A program made the translations under genes and the position numbers. The notes below the pieces were generated by a model. That model was not told the DNA's origin. It made no database searches and saw nothing but the letters and a program-made list of their open reading frames with translations. A stretch of 36,363 nucleotides of DNA from Vicinamibacteria bacterium (lineage in GTDB: Bacteria > Acidobacteriota > Vicinamibacteria > Fen-336). The DNA lies in the NCBI GenBank assembly GCA_023701125.1, contig JAMPXO010000044.1, positions 1 through 36,363 on the forward strand, in the 5' to 3' direction. Shown piece after piece: positions 7,920 to 17,700 of this stretch. The stretch's first letter is position 1; the number at the start of each line of letters is the position of its first letter.

Positions 7920-7942
7920 TCCGCCCCCAGGCCCCCGGGGGC
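7919..7942 (-). repeat. Dispersed GC-rich repeat, copy 2 (partial)
   Basis: Read on the minus strand, 7938-7919 is CCGGGGGCCTGGGGGCGGAG. This differs at one position from the 20 bases at 34725-34744 on the plus strand. The left end forms the perfect palindrome GCCCCCGGGGGC (7931-7942), which overlaps the phoH stop codon. The AGCCCCC-RTGG half seen in the other two copies is missing, and the 7890-7919 hairpin follows instead. Confidence 0.5.
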
Positions 7943-9264
7943 TACAACAGGTTGCTGGCCAGCTCGGCGAGCGGGCTGCGCTCGCCCTTGACCAGGTTGA
8001 CGTGGGCGAACAGGTCCTGGTCCTTCATCTTGTCGATCAGCACCGTCAGCCCGTTGCTCTGCGAGTCCAGGTAGGGCGTGTCGATCTGGTGGATGTCGCC
8101 GGTGAACACCACCTTCGAGCCCTCGCCCGCGCGGGTGATGATCGTCTTCACCTCGTGCGGCGTCAGGTTCTGCGCCTCGTCGACGATGAAGTAGACGTGG
8201 TCCAGCGAGCGGCCGCGGATGTAGGCGAGCGGCGCCACGCAGATCTTCTCCTGCTCCACCATCTCGCCCAGCGCGCGGTGCTCCTTGCTCTCCGGCGCCA
8301 GCCGGTGGCGGATCACCGCGATGTTGTCCCACAGCGGCTGCATGTACGGGTCGAGCTTGCTCTTGACGTCGCCCGGCAGGTAGCCGATGTCGCGGTTGCC
8401 CATCGGCACCACCGGCCGCGCCAGGAAGATCTGGCGGAAGTGGCGGCGCTGCTCGAGCGCCGCTGCCAGCGCCAGCAGCGTCTTGCCGGTGCCGGCGCGC
8501 CCGGTCAGCGTGACCAGTTGGCACTCCGGCCGCATCAGCGCGTCGATCGCGAAGATCTGCTCGGCGTTGCGCGGCTCGACCCCGTAGGCCGGGCGCTTGG
8601 CCACGCGCTCGAGCAGCCCGCTGTGGCGGGCGAAGTGGGCGAGCGCCGACAGGCTGCCGTTCTTCATCACCAGGTACTGGTTGGGCAGCAGGTTGGGCGG
8701 CGCGCCCGGCACCTCGGTGTGGGGGATGGTGTGCGGCTCGGTGTGCAGCCGCGCGATCACGTCGGACGGCAGCCCCTCGATCGCGGCGGTGCCCGTGTAC
8801 AGCCGGTCGGCGTGGCGGACCTTGCCGGTCGTGTAGTCGTCGGCGCGCAGGCCGAGCGACTTGGCCTTCATCCGCAGGTTGACATCCTTGCTGACCAGGA
8901 TCACCTCGCGGTCGGGGTGGCGCTCGCGCAGCTCGTCGGCCAGGGCCAGGATGCGGTGGTCCGGCTTGTTGCTGGCGAAGGCGTGGGCGACCCGCGTGCT
9001 GCGCCCCTCGCCGATCTCGATGAACAGCCGGCCGCGCCCCTCGCCCAGCGGCAGCCCCTCCGTCAGCGAGCGGTCGCCGGCCAGCTCGTCGAGCTCGCGG
9101 ATGAAACTGCGGGCCTCGAGGTTGATCGCCTCGTTGCCGCGCTTGAAGCGGTCGAGCTCCTCCAGCACGACGATCGACAGCGCGACGTCGTGTTCCTTGA
9201 AGTTGTAGATGCAGGAGTGATCGAACAGCACGACGTTGGTGTCCACCACGAAGAGCTTGCTCAT
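7942..9264 (-). CDS. PIN-PhoH family ATPase/ribonuclease (YlaK-type)
   Basis: This 440-residue fusion carries an N-terminal PIN nuclease domain (about 1-150: FVVDTNVVLFD with D8, acidic VVLEELD with E35/E36, VSKDVNLR with D127) and a PhoH-type ATPase domain (about 220-440: GRAGTGKT at 255-262, IVDEAQ with D362/E363, VVFTGDIHQID). The family is thought to couple an ATP-driven helicase-like motor to RNA cleavage. The start is set at MSKLFVVDTN, preceded by GAGGT five bases upstream, and an earlier in-frame start only adds seven residues. A possible promoter lies at 9423-9451. The gene stands alone between convergent and divergent neighbours. Confidence 0.92.
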   Translation of the reverse strand: MSKLFVVDTNVVLFDHSCIYNFKEHDVALSIVVLEELDRFKRGNEAINLEARSFIRELDELAGDRSLTEGLPLGEGRGRLFIEIGEGRSTRVAHAFASNKPDHRILALADELRERHPDREVILVSKDVNLRMKAKSLGLRADDYTTGKVRHADRLYTGTAAIEGLPSDVIARLHTEPHTIPHTEVPGAPPNLLPNQYLVMKNGSLSALAHFARHSGLLERVAKRPAYGVEPRNAEQIFAIDALMRPECQLVTLTGRAGTGKTLLALAAALEQRRHFRQIFLARPVVPMGNRDIGYLPGDVKSKLDPYMQPLWDNIAVIRHRLAPESKEHRALGEMVEQEKICVAPLAYIRGRSLDHVYFIVDEAQNLTPHEVKTIITRAGEGSKVVFTGDIHQIDTPYLDSQSNGLTVLIDKMKDQDLFAHVNLVKGERSPLAELASNLL

Positions 9265-9422
9265 CGGACCTCGCGGGTAGCCCACGGGCAGGCGCGGCGC
9301 TGGCGCCGGTACCGTGGGGAAAGAGAGGTGAGCGGGTGGGGAGACGACGAGACGGCGCGACGGCCTGCGGCGGAGCGAAGCAGCCGGGACGGCAGACCCT
9401 GGAACTGGATCACGCTGCCATT

Positions 9423-9451
9423 ACTGTAGGACTTGAGCTGGGGCCGGGCAA
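9423..9451 (-). promoter_or_regulatory. Possible sigma-70 promoter for phoH-like gene
   Basis: On the minus strand TTGCCC (9451-9446), a 17-base spacer and TACAGT (9428-9423) each match four of six consensus bases. They lie next to one of the few A/T-rich patches in the window (9453-9475). The implied leader of about 150 bases to the ATG at 9264 is long for this genome. I see no gene in 9265-9553. Confidence 0.4.
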
Positions 9452-9482
9452 GCCTTTTTTACAGCTGGATTTTTCAGCCAGG

Positions 9483-9534
9483 GGCGAGCCCCCGGGATAA
9501 CAGGGCTTTCTCGGGTCCCCGGGGTTGGCTCGCC
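9483..9534. repeat. Inverted repeat upstream of gene pair
   Basis: GGCGAGCC (9483-9490) and GGCTCGCC (9527-9534) are perfect 8-base arms around an imperfect inner stem: CCCGGGA at 9491-9497 against TCTCGGG at 9509-9515, one mismatch. It ends 19 bases before the GTG at 9554 and could be a regulatory or terminator-like structure. Its role is unknown. Confidence 0.4.
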
Positions 9535-9553
9535 TCTTGCTCGAACTCTTCCC

Positions 9554-10324
9554 GTGGAAGCCCCAAACCTCCGACGCACCGCACGGTGGGCGCTGCTCGG
9601 CCTGGTCCCCGCGGCCTCGTTTCTCGCCTACCGCTGGAGCGACCATCGGTGGCGGCCCGAGATCCCGGTCGCAGAAGTGGTGCGGGCCCGCCAGACGGAG
9701 GCGATGGGGCTGCTCGTGGAGGCCGCCGATCGCGGGCGACTGCTCAACTTCGAGCAGGCGCTGCTGGTCGTCGACCAGAGCCTGATCCAGGACCTGCTGA
9801 GCGCCGCCATGCCCCTCGAAGGGCCGGTCGGCAGTTTCCAGGTGCGGATCGAGTCCGCGACCGCGTCGTTCGACGGCGGCCTCGCCCTGATCCACCTGAA
9901 CGGCCGGGCGACGCTCGTGGAGTCCTCCGTGACCGCCGAACTCCGGGTCTACGCGGGCCTCGACGTCCAGGATCTGGACCCCGACAACGGGTTGCTCCGC
10001 TGCCGGGTGCAGGTGTTCGGGGTCGAAACTCCCCAGGCCAACCTGCTGGGCCTCGACGAACCGCTGCGCGGGCTCACCGCGGCGCTCACCGAGGGTGGCC
10101 TCGCGGCGCTGCTGCCCTTCGTCGAGATCCCCGTGCGGGTGGACGACCACATCGCGCTGCCCGCGGTGGACTCGAAGCGCTTCGACCTGCTCGAGGCGCA
10201 GGTGCCGATCCGGGCCGAGGTCGCCGAGGTGAAGGTGTTCGGCGGCCGGCTCTGGGTCTCGCTGGTGACGCGCTCGGCGGAGCCCGAACTCGGCCTCGGG
10301 GCCCCCCCGGAGAATCCCGAGTGA
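9554..10324 (+). CDS. Membrane-anchored protein, unknown function (pair member 1)
   Basis: This is a 256-residue protein with a GTG start and no clear ribosome site. A short basic N terminus is followed by one hydrophobic segment (WALLGLVPAASFLAYRW, about 12-28), probably a signal anchor. The rest is soluble with alternating strands, including LLVVDQSLIQDLLSAAMP near 70-87. No family is recognised. It ends in a GTGA overlap with the next gene. The two proteins share a layout: N-terminal anchor, a VDQSLIQDL/VRSALVEDL-like helix, then beta-rich repeats. They may be related and may form a complex at the periplasmic face. The call of a real gene rests on length, coupling and codon pattern. Confidence 0.75.
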   Translation: MEAPNLRRTARWALLGLVPAASFLAYRWSDHRWRPEIPVAEVVRARQTEAMGLLVEAADRGRLLNFEQALLVVDQSLIQDLLSAAMPLEGPVGSFQVRIESATASFDGGLALIHLNGRATLVESSVTAELRVYAGLDVQDLDPDNGLLRCRVQVFGVETPQANLLGLDEPLRGLTAALTEGGLAALLPFVEIPVRVDDHIALPAVDSKRFDLLEAQVPIRAEVAEVKVFGGRLWVSLVTRSAEPELGLGAPPENPE

Positions 10325-11301
10325 GCCTGGCTCGCACCCTCGTCCTGCTGGCGGTCGCCGGGCTGAGCGCGGGCTACGTGGACTCCCGCCGCCGCACCGA
10401 CCCGGGCTTGCGTGGCGAGGCGCTGCAGAGCGCCCACGACCAGCTCCACGCCCGCCTCGCGAGCGGCATCGAGCGCGACCCCGTGGCGGCGCGCGCCAGC
10501 GCCGACCCGGGCCAGATCGTGATCGCCGTGCGCTCGGCCCTGGTGGAAGACCTGACCGCCCGAACGGCCCGCCAGTACCTGCAGCAGGTGAGCCTGGACC
10601 TCACGGCCGTGAAGGCCCACGCTGGCGGCGAGCTGCGACGCAAGACCCTGATCGGGCGCCGCAAGATGGGCGTCTGGGACGTGAACGTGGTGATCGGCAG
10701 CCTGCTCGGCCATCTCCAGGTCGGTCCTCCGCGCGTCGCCTTCGCCCGCAACGTGCTGGACGTCGAGCTGCCGCTGGAGGTGCAGGCGGTCGCGATCCCG
10801 GTCGAGCTGCACTTCGCCTGGAACTCGAAGGGCCTGGCCGACCTCGTCTGCCAGGACTTCCAGCTCGACCTGCCGCTGGAGGGACGGGCGGCCCGTCAGC
10901 ACCACGTGCTCAAGGGGCGGATCGAGCTGGCCGCCGGGCCCCTCGGGCTATCGGCCATGCCCGTCGTCCCGGACCGGTCCTTCCGGCTGCAGCTCGAGCT
11001 GACGCCGGACTCGTGGACCCGGGTGCGGGTGGCGCTGCGCAGCCAGGATACGTTCTCGCGCTGCGGCCTGTTCCTGGAGCCGGAGGACGTGTTGCAGGAG
11101 TTGCGCCGGCTGGTGGCCAAGGGCATCCGGGTCCGGTTGCCCGCGAAGATCTTCCGCCGGATCGCGCTGCCCGCGGGGTTCGAGCAGGAAGTGACGGTCG
11201 GCGACCGCGTGGTCCGGCTGTCGCTCGCCGACCAGAAGCTGTTCTCGAGCGACGCCATGCTGTGGGCCAGCGCCCGGGTGCAGGTGGCGCGCGCGCCGTG
11301 A
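10321..11301 (+). CDS. Exported or anchored protein, unknown (pair member 2)
   Basis: This 326-residue protein begins with GTG in a GTGA overlap with the upstream stop, which decides the start. The N terminus (LARTLVLLAVAGLSAGYV) is a signal peptide or anchor. The mature part is rich in amphipathic strands (VSLDLTAVKAHAGGEL, VPVELHFAW-like segments, FQLDLPLEG), resembling a lipid- or membrane-facing beta domain of the AsmA/bridge type in general character. I cannot place it in a named family. It is co-transcribed with the 9554 gene. The stop faces the REC-GGDEF-EAL gene with 28 bases between. Confidence 0.75.
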   Translation: MSLARTLVLLAVAGLSAGYVDSRRRTDPGLRGEALQSAHDQLHARLASGIERDPVAARASADPGQIVIAVRSALVEDLTARTARQYLQQVSLDLTAVKAHAGGELRRKTLIGRRKMGVWDVNVVIGSLLGHLQVGPPRVAFARNVLDVELPLEVQAVAIPVELHFAWNSKGLADLVCQDFQLDLPLEGRAARQHHVLKGRIELAAGPLGLSAMPVVPDRSFRLQLELTPDSWTRVRVALRSQDTFSRCGLFLEPEDVLQELRRLVAKGIRVRLPAKIFRRIALPAGFEQEVTVGDRVVRLSLADQKLFSSDAMLWASARVQVARAP

Positions 11302-11329
11302 CCCGGGCAGGCCCGGCGTCGAGGCGGCG

Positions 11330-13042
11330 TCAGGCCCGTGCGGCCTGCACGCTCGCCCACTCGGCCGCGGGCATCGGTCGCGCGCACAGGTAGCCCTGGA
11401 CCTCGTCGCAGGCGTGCCGGCGCAGGAACTCCAGTTGCGTCTCGGTCTCGACGCCCTCGGCGATCACCTTCAGCTTCAGGCTGTGTGCCATGCCGAGGAT
11501 GGCCACCGCGATCGCCGCGGTCGCCGGGTCGGTGGCGAGGTCGCGCACGAAGCTGATGTCGAGCTTGAGCGAGTCCACCGGGAAGCGCTTCAGGTAGGAC
11601 AGGCTCGAGTAGCCGGTCCCGAAGTCGTCGATCGCGATCCGGATGCCGGAGGCCTTCAGCTCGCGAAGCACCTGGTCCGTCTGCTCCCTGCGGGACATCA
11701 GGCAGCTCTCCGTGATCTCGATGTCGAGCCACTCCGGGGGGACGCCGTTGTCGCCCAGGGCGTGAGCGACCTCCTGGACGAAGCCGTCACGCAGGAACTG
11801 CTGGGCCGAGACGTTGACGGCCACGCGCACGAAGCCCAGCCCGCAGCGCGCCCACTCGGCGATCTGCCGGCAGGCCGTCCGGATCACCCACGAGCCGACC
11901 GGGACGATCAGCCCCGAGTGCTCGAGTACCGGCACGAAGGCCGACGGGGGGCACAGCCCGTGGCCGGGTCGGTCCCAGCGGATCAGCGCCTCGGCGCCCG
12001 ACCACGCCCCGTCCACGACCCGCATCTTCGGCTGGTAGTGGAGGACGAACTCGTCGTGCTCGAGCGCGCTGCGGAGCGCGTTCTCCATGGCCAGCGCCTC
12101 GCGGGCCCGCGCGTTCATCTCCTCGGAGTAGAAACGCCAGTGGTCGCGCCCGGCGCTCTTCGCCTCGTGCAGCGCCGTGTCGGCGCACTTCATCAGCGTC
12201 TCCGCGTCCGTCGCGTCGACCGCGGACACGGCGATGCCGATGCTCGCCGTCACCGCGACCTCGGCGCCCTCCAGTTGCAGCGGCCTCTGGAGCGCCGCCC
12301 GGACCCGGGTGGCGACCGCCTCCGCGCCGCGCGGAGCGTCGGCCGCGCCCGTCACGACCAGCGCGAAGACACCCCCTTCGAGGTGCGCCGCCGCATCCCG
12401 CGGGCCCAGGCAGGCGACCAGCCGGTCGCGCACGGAACGCAGCAGGGCGTCCCCGCCGAGCCGGCCCAGCGCGTCGTTGACGTCCTTCAGGCGATCGACC
12501 GCGACGCACAGCACCGCCACGTCCGTGGCGCCCCCGGTGGACGCCGCGAGCGCCCGCGTCAGCAGCTCGCGACAGAGCACGCGGTTGGGCAGGCCCGTGA
12601 GCGGGTCGTAGCGCTCGAGCAACTGGCCGTAGCTCCGCGCCTCCCGGAGCAGCAGCCGGACCTCGAGCAGGTTGTGGATGCGGGTCAGCACCTCGACCTG
12701 GTCGAACGGCTTGCTGATGAAGTCCTTGGCACCCGCCTGCAGCGCCCGCAGCTTGTGGCCCGGCTCGGCCGTCAGCACGAGGACGGGGAGGTAGCCCTCG
12801 GTCTCGATCTCGCTCAGGCCCTGCATCACCTCGAAGCCGTCCATGCCGGGCATCTTCAGGTCGAGCAGGATCAGGTCGTGGCGGTGCTCGCGGTACAGCC
12901 CGCAGACCGCGCGCGGATCGGTGGTGGAGCTGACGGCCGAGTAGCCGGCAGCGCCCAGCATGCGCTCCAGCAGCAGCACGTTGACGGGCGAATCGTCGAC
13001 CACGAGGACCTGCGCCCGCAGGATGTCGGCCGCGCCGATCAT
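11330..13042 (-). CDS. Response regulator with degenerate GGDEF and EAL domain
   Basis: This 570-residue protein has a receiver domain (about 10-130; D16/D17, phospho-acceptor D61 in LLDLKMPGMDG, K111 in SKPFD), a GGDEF fold (about 140-305) and an EAL domain (about 318-565). The cyclase signature is ruined: EGGVF (222-226) stands where GGDEF should be, so cyclase activity is not expected. The EAL side keeps EALIRW (351-356), NVSAQQF, EITES, IDDFGTGYSSL, LKLD and AEGVET, so c-di-GMP phosphodiesterase activity is likely. It is last of a three-gene operon, 13 bases after the hybrid kinase, a probable phosphodonor. GGAG lies eight bases before the ATG. Confidence 0.92.
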   Translation of the reverse strand: MIGAADILRAQVLVVDDSPVNVLLLERMLGAAGYSAVSSTTDPRAVCGLYREHRHDLILLDLKMPGMDGFEVMQGLSEIETEGYLPVLVLTAEPGHKLRALQAGAKDFISKPFDQVEVLTRIHNLLEVRLLLREARSYGQLLERYDPLTGLPNRVLCRELLTRALAASTGGATDVAVLCVAVDRLKDVNDALGRLGGDALLRSVRDRLVACLGPRDAAAHLEGGVFALVVTGAADAPRGAEAVATRVRAALQRPLQLEGAEVAVTASIGIAVSAVDATDAETLMKCADTALHEAKSAGRDHWRFYSEEMNARAREALAMENALRSALEHDEFVLHYQPKMRVVDGAWSGAEALIRWDRPGHGLCPPSAFVPVLEHSGLIVPVGSWVIRTACRQIAEWARCGLGFVRVAVNVSAQQFLRDGFVQEVAHALGDNGVPPEWLDIEITESCLMSRREQTDQVLRELKASGIRIAIDDFGTGYSSLSYLKRFPVDSLKLDISFVRDLATDPATAAIAVAILGMAHSLKLKVIAEGVETETQLEFLRRHACDEVQGYLCARPMPAAEWASVQAARA

Positions 13043-13055
13043 GTTCAGCTCCGGT

Positions 13056-14780
13056 TCATCGGGACAGCCGCGTCCGCTCGGCTGCGGTCTCCAGCGCCGC
13101 GGCCAGCGCCGCGTTGAACTCGGCGACCCGCACCGGCTTGGTCAGGTAGCGGAAGAAGCCGCCCTTCAGCCCGCGCTCGATGTCCCTCGGCATCGCGTTG
13201 GCGCTCAGCGCCAGCACCGGGATGCGGGCGGTGACGGGGTCCTCGCGCAGGATGTGCAGCGCGTCGAAGCCGCTGAGGCCGGGCAGGTTGATGTCCATCA
13301 GGATCACGTCCGGCAGCTCGGACCGCGCGATCTCGAGGCCACGATCCGCGTCGACCGCGGTCAGCAGGCACAGGTCCGGGCGGCGGGCGATCAGCATCTC
13401 GACCAGCTTCAGGTTGGCCGGGTTGTCCTCGACGTACAGGACGGTGTGGACTCGCTCGCCGTTCGGCACGGGCGTCAACGCCGCGACGCTTCGCTGCGCC
13501 GGCTCCTCGCCCGCCTCGGCCACCGCGGACGTGGGCAGTTCGATCCAGAACCGGCTGCCCTTGCCGACCGTGCTCGCCGCGCCGATCCGGCCGTGCATCA
13601 GGTCCGTCAGCCGCTTGCTGACGACGAGGCCGATGCCGGTGCCCTCTTCGCCGCCTTGCTCCTGTCCCAGCCGGTTGAAGGGCTGGAAGAGCTGGGCCAG
13701 CTTCTCCGGCGTCAGCCCGGCTCCAGTGTCGGTGACGGTGATGCGAATGAGCTCCGGGGCGCCGGCGTCGCAGCCGACGTTGACCGCGCCGCCCGGGCGG
13801 TTGTACTTGATCGCGTTCGACAGCAGGTTGATCAGCACCTGCTTCAGCCGGGTGCGGTCGGCCAGCACCACGAGCGGGGCGTCGCAGCCCGCGAAGGTGA
13901 TGGTCACCCCGTGGCTCCGGGCCTGCGGCTCGATCATGTCCTGGCACTCCACCATCACCTCGGCCAGCGGCACCGGCTCCAGCGACAGCGTCAGCCGGCC
14001 GGACTCGATGGCGGCCAGGTCGAGGACCTCGTTGATCAGTTCCAGCAGGTACCAGCCCGCCTGCAGGATCTGGTCGATGCTGGCCTTCTGGGCCGGCGTC
14101 GGCGGCGGCGACTCCGACTCCATCAACTGGGCGAAGCCGAGGATCGCGTTGAGCGGGGAGCGCAGCTCGTGGCTCATGCTGGAGAGGAAGTCCGACTTCG
14201 CGAGGCTGGCCTTCTCCGCCAGCGACTGCGACTTCTCCAGCTCCAGGTTCTTCTCCCGCAGCACCTGGTCCAGCCGCTGGCGGAGCTGCTGGCGCTCGGC
14301 CTCGACCTGCTTGCGGGCGGTGTTGTCGGTGCCGATCAGCAGGTAGCCGATGATCTCGTCCCGCTCGTCGCGCAGCGCGGTCACCGACACCACCGCGGGG
14401 AAGCGGCTGCCGTCCTTGCGGATGTAGGTCAGCTCGTAGATGTCCTCGATCCCGCGCGAGGCCTTGAACACCAGCGCCTCGAAGCCGGGCGCGATCGGGG
14501 TGTCGAACTCGGCGCTGAGCACGCCGGCCCGCGCGATCACCTCCTGCGGATCGGAGATGTCGGCCGGGGTGATGGTGTCGATCACCTCGGCGGCGGCGTA
14601 GCCCAGCATGCGCTCGGCGCCGACGTTGAAGATCTGGATCACGCCGCGCGCATCGGTCGCAATGCTCGAGAAGTTGGCGCTGTTGAAGATCGCGTCCTGC
14701 AGCGCCCCGGTCTTGAGCAGGGCCTCCTGGCGCCGCACTTCCGTGACGCGGTTCGCCTCGCGTGTCGCTGGCCCGTTCAT
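13056..14780 (-). CDS. PAS hybrid histidine kinase with C-terminal receiver
   Basis: This 574-residue, apparently soluble kinase contains a PAS domain with PAC (about 25-155), a coiled coil (155-195), a HisKA domain with H204 in SMSHELRSPLNA, and an HATPase domain with N box NLLSNAIKYN (near 318-327), G1 DTGAGL (351-356) and G2 GTGIGL (380-385). A receiver follows (about 445-565; E451/D452, D496 in ILMDINLPG, K548). All catalytic residues are present. It has no membrane segment, so it probably senses a cytoplasmic cue. The receiver can pass phosphate to REC domains on either side of it in the operon (inference). Neighbouring genes are 13 bases away on both sides. Confidence 0.93.
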   Translation of the reverse strand: MNGPATREANRVTEVRRQEALLKTGALQDAIFNSANFSSIATDARGVIQIFNVGAERMLGYAAAEVIDTITPADISDPQEVIARAGVLSAEFDTPIAPGFEALVFKASRGIEDIYELTYIRKDGSRFPAVVSVTALRDERDEIIGYLLIGTDNTARKQVEAERQQLRQRLDQVLREKNLELEKSQSLAEKASLAKSDFLSSMSHELRSPLNAILGFAQLMESESPPPTPAQKASIDQILQAGWYLLELINEVLDLAAIESGRLTLSLEPVPLAEVMVECQDMIEPQARSHGVTITFAGCDAPLVVLADRTRLKQVLINLLSNAIKYNRPGGAVNVGCDAGAPELIRITVTDTGAGLTPEKLAQLFQPFNRLGQEQGGEEGTGIGLVVSKRLTDLMHGRIGAASTVGKGSRFWIELPTSAVAEAGEEPAQRSVAALTPVPNGERVHTVLYVEDNPANLKLVEMLIARRPDLCLLTAVDADRGLEIARSELPDVILMDINLPGLSGFDALHILREDPVTARIPVLALSANAMPRDIERGLKGGFFRYLTKPVRVAEFNAALAAALETAAERTRLSR

Positions 14781-14793
14781 CGTCCGTCTCCTG

Positions 14794-17700
14794 TCATCCG
14801 GCCCGCCCGCCGAGCCGGGTGGCCGTTCTTTCGTCGAGGATGCGGCAGGCGTCCAGGATCAACAGGTCGGTCGGCTCGTCGATCGCCCCGCCGCCCGTGG
14901 ACGCCCCGGGCTCGAACGAGAAGCGGCCGTCCGGCCAGGCCGCGAACTCGATCACCGCGTCGCGCCCGTCGTGCTCGTCCGAGCTGGCCCGCGCCAGCCG
15001 TCCGGCCTCGAACGTCATGCGCGTGGAGCGCCCCGCGCGGGTCACCTCGAGCGCTCCCGACAGTCCCCCCTGGTGGCACATCTGCAGCAGGCCGGGGGCG
15101 CCCATCAGCTCGATCGTGCCCTGCATGCCCGTGTCCCCTGCAGCGGCCGCGCCGGCCAGGGCGCACGGCTCCATCAGCGCGTGCATGCGGGTCAGGATCT
15201 CGTCCACCGCGGCGTCGATGGACGGCGGCGGCCCCTCGTCTGCCGCGGCGCCGGCCGCACCGGCGTCGTGGACCCGGCCATGGGAGAGGAACACCACGGG
15301 CACGTCGCGGGTGGCGCGGTGCGCGCGCAGCCGGCGGCAGATCTCGAAGCCGTCGAGCCCCGCGGGCCGCACGTCCAGCAGCACGATCTGCGGCGGTCGC
15401 TGCAGCGCCAGGCGCAGGGCCTCCTCGCCGCTGCTCGCATCCTGGACCCGGAAGCCGCGCGCCTCGAGCACGGAGCGCAGGTGACCGCGGAACAGCGGGT
15501 CGTGCTCCGCGATCAGCACCTCGCGCAGGCCGCGCGGGATGTCGTCGAACGTCGGCGGCGCGCGGCGGTCCAGCTGCGGGTCCGGTTCGCCCGCCACGAT
15601 CTGCTCGCGCCGCGGGTCGAGTTCCTCGAAGCGGGCGCGGGTCGGCGCCGCCACGTCGCCCGCCTGGCCCACCACGGTGCCCGCGCGGAGCACGATCCGC
15701 GCTTGCTCGGCGTCGCCCCTGACAGTCAGCAGCCCCGTCCGCCCCAGGCGCTGCACGTCGGCCGCCAGTTGCGCGGCCGCCGCGCCGCGCTCCTCGACGG
15801 CGCCCTTGCGCCCCGCGAGCGTGCTCAGGATGCGGGCGACCTGCTCCTGCAGCTGGTGCTGCGAGATCGGCTTCGTGAGGTAGTCGACCACGCCGAAGCG
15901 GAAGGCCCGGGTGCGCGCCGCGAGTTCGTGGTTGGCGGTCAGGAACACGACCGGGAAGCGGGCCGTGTCGTCCTCCGCCTGGAGCGCGCGGACGACCGCA
16001 TAGCCGTCCATCCCGGGCATCGTGATGTCGCACAGCACCAGGTCCGGCTGGTGCTCGCGCACCAGCGCCACGGCCTGGCGCGGGTCGCCCGTGGCGGCCA
16101 CCCGGTACCCGGCCCCGGACAGGATCGTCTCGATCGCCTCGCGGGTCTCGTCCGAGTCCTCGATCACCACGATGCAGCGGCGCTCGAAAAAGACCGGCGG
16201 CGCTGTCGCGATGGCGGCCAATGGCTCGGACCGCGCCGCAGCGGGCAGCGCCAGCCCTGTCGGCGGCTGTTTCAGGAAGGCCTCGCAGGCGGCGTCGCCC
16301 AGCGGCCGGCTGTAGAAGTAGCCCTGGATGCGGTCGCAGGCCTCCTGGCCCAGCACCTCGAGCTCCTCGCGGGTCTCGACCCCCTCGGCCTGCACGCTGA
16401 GGTTCAGCGTGTGCGCCAGGCGGATGATGGCGATCGCGATGGCGGCGTCGCCGGGCCCGGTGTCGATCCCGCGCACGAACGACTTGTCGACCTTCAGGGT
16501 GTGGATCGGCAGCTGCCGCAGGTAGGAGAGCGACGAGTAGCCGGTACCGAAGTCGTCGATCGAGATCAGCACGCCGAGCGCGTTGAGCTCGGCCAGCACG
16601 CGCGAGGTCGCCTCGGGGTTCTTCATCGCCTGGCTCTCGGTGATCTCGAGCTCGAGGCAGGCCGGGCGCAGGCCGGTCTCGGCCAGCACCTGGGTCACCC
16701 GCCGCAGCAGGCTCGGGTCGTGGAACTGGCGGGCGGCGATGTTGACGGCCACGGTCAGGTCGGGGTGCCCCAGCTCCTGCCAGGCCTTGACCTGGCGGCA
16801 GGCCGTGGCCAGCGCCCACCAGCCCATCGGCAGGATCAGGCTGGAGCTCTCGGCCAGGGGCAGGAAATCGGCAGGCGGCAACACGCCGTGGACGGGGTGC
16901 CGCCAGCGCATCAACGCCTCGACACCGTGGACCCGGTTGCGGGTCAGGTCCCAGGCCGGCTGGTACTCGAGGAACAGCTCGCCGCGCTCGAGCGCGCGGT
17001 GCAGCCCGCTCTCCATCTCGAGCCGGGCCATCGCCGCCGTGTGCAGGCTCAGCGTGTAGAGCTGGCAGTTGTCGCGGCCCTGCTCCTTGGCCCGGTACAG
17101 CGCCGCGTCGGCGTTCTTCAGCAGCGTGTCGGCGTCGTGCCCGTCCTCGGGGTAGATCGAGATGCCCATGCTGCCGTTCATGAACAGCTCGCGGCCGGCG
17201 ACCATCACGGGCGCTCGCAGCAGGCCGAGGACCTGCTGTCCGACGGCGGCCGCCTGGGTGGCGTCGCTCACCTGGGTCAGCAGCAGGACGAACTCGTCGC
17301 CGCCGATGCGGGCCACCGTGTCCTCGGCGCGCATGGCGCCGGCGAGGCGCGCGGCGATCGCCTGCAGCAGGTCGTCACCCGCCTGGTGGCCGAGCGAGTC
17401 GTTGACGTCCTTGAAGTCGTCGAGGTCGAGGAACATCACGCCCAGCCGCTTGCCCTGGCGGTGGGCGTGGGCCAGGGCCACGCCCAGCCGGTCCAGCAGC
17501 AGCCGGCGGTTGGGCAGGCCGGTCAGCGCGTCGTTGTAGGCGAGGGCCTCGATCCGGGCGTCCGCCACTTTGCGCGCGGTGACGTCGAGGCCCACGCCCA
17601 TCACCGCCGGGCGGCCGCGGTAGCGCAGCGGCTGGGCCGAGAAATCCACCCAGCGCGGCTGCCCGTCCTTGCGCACGAGCCGCACCTCGCGCCGCACGGG

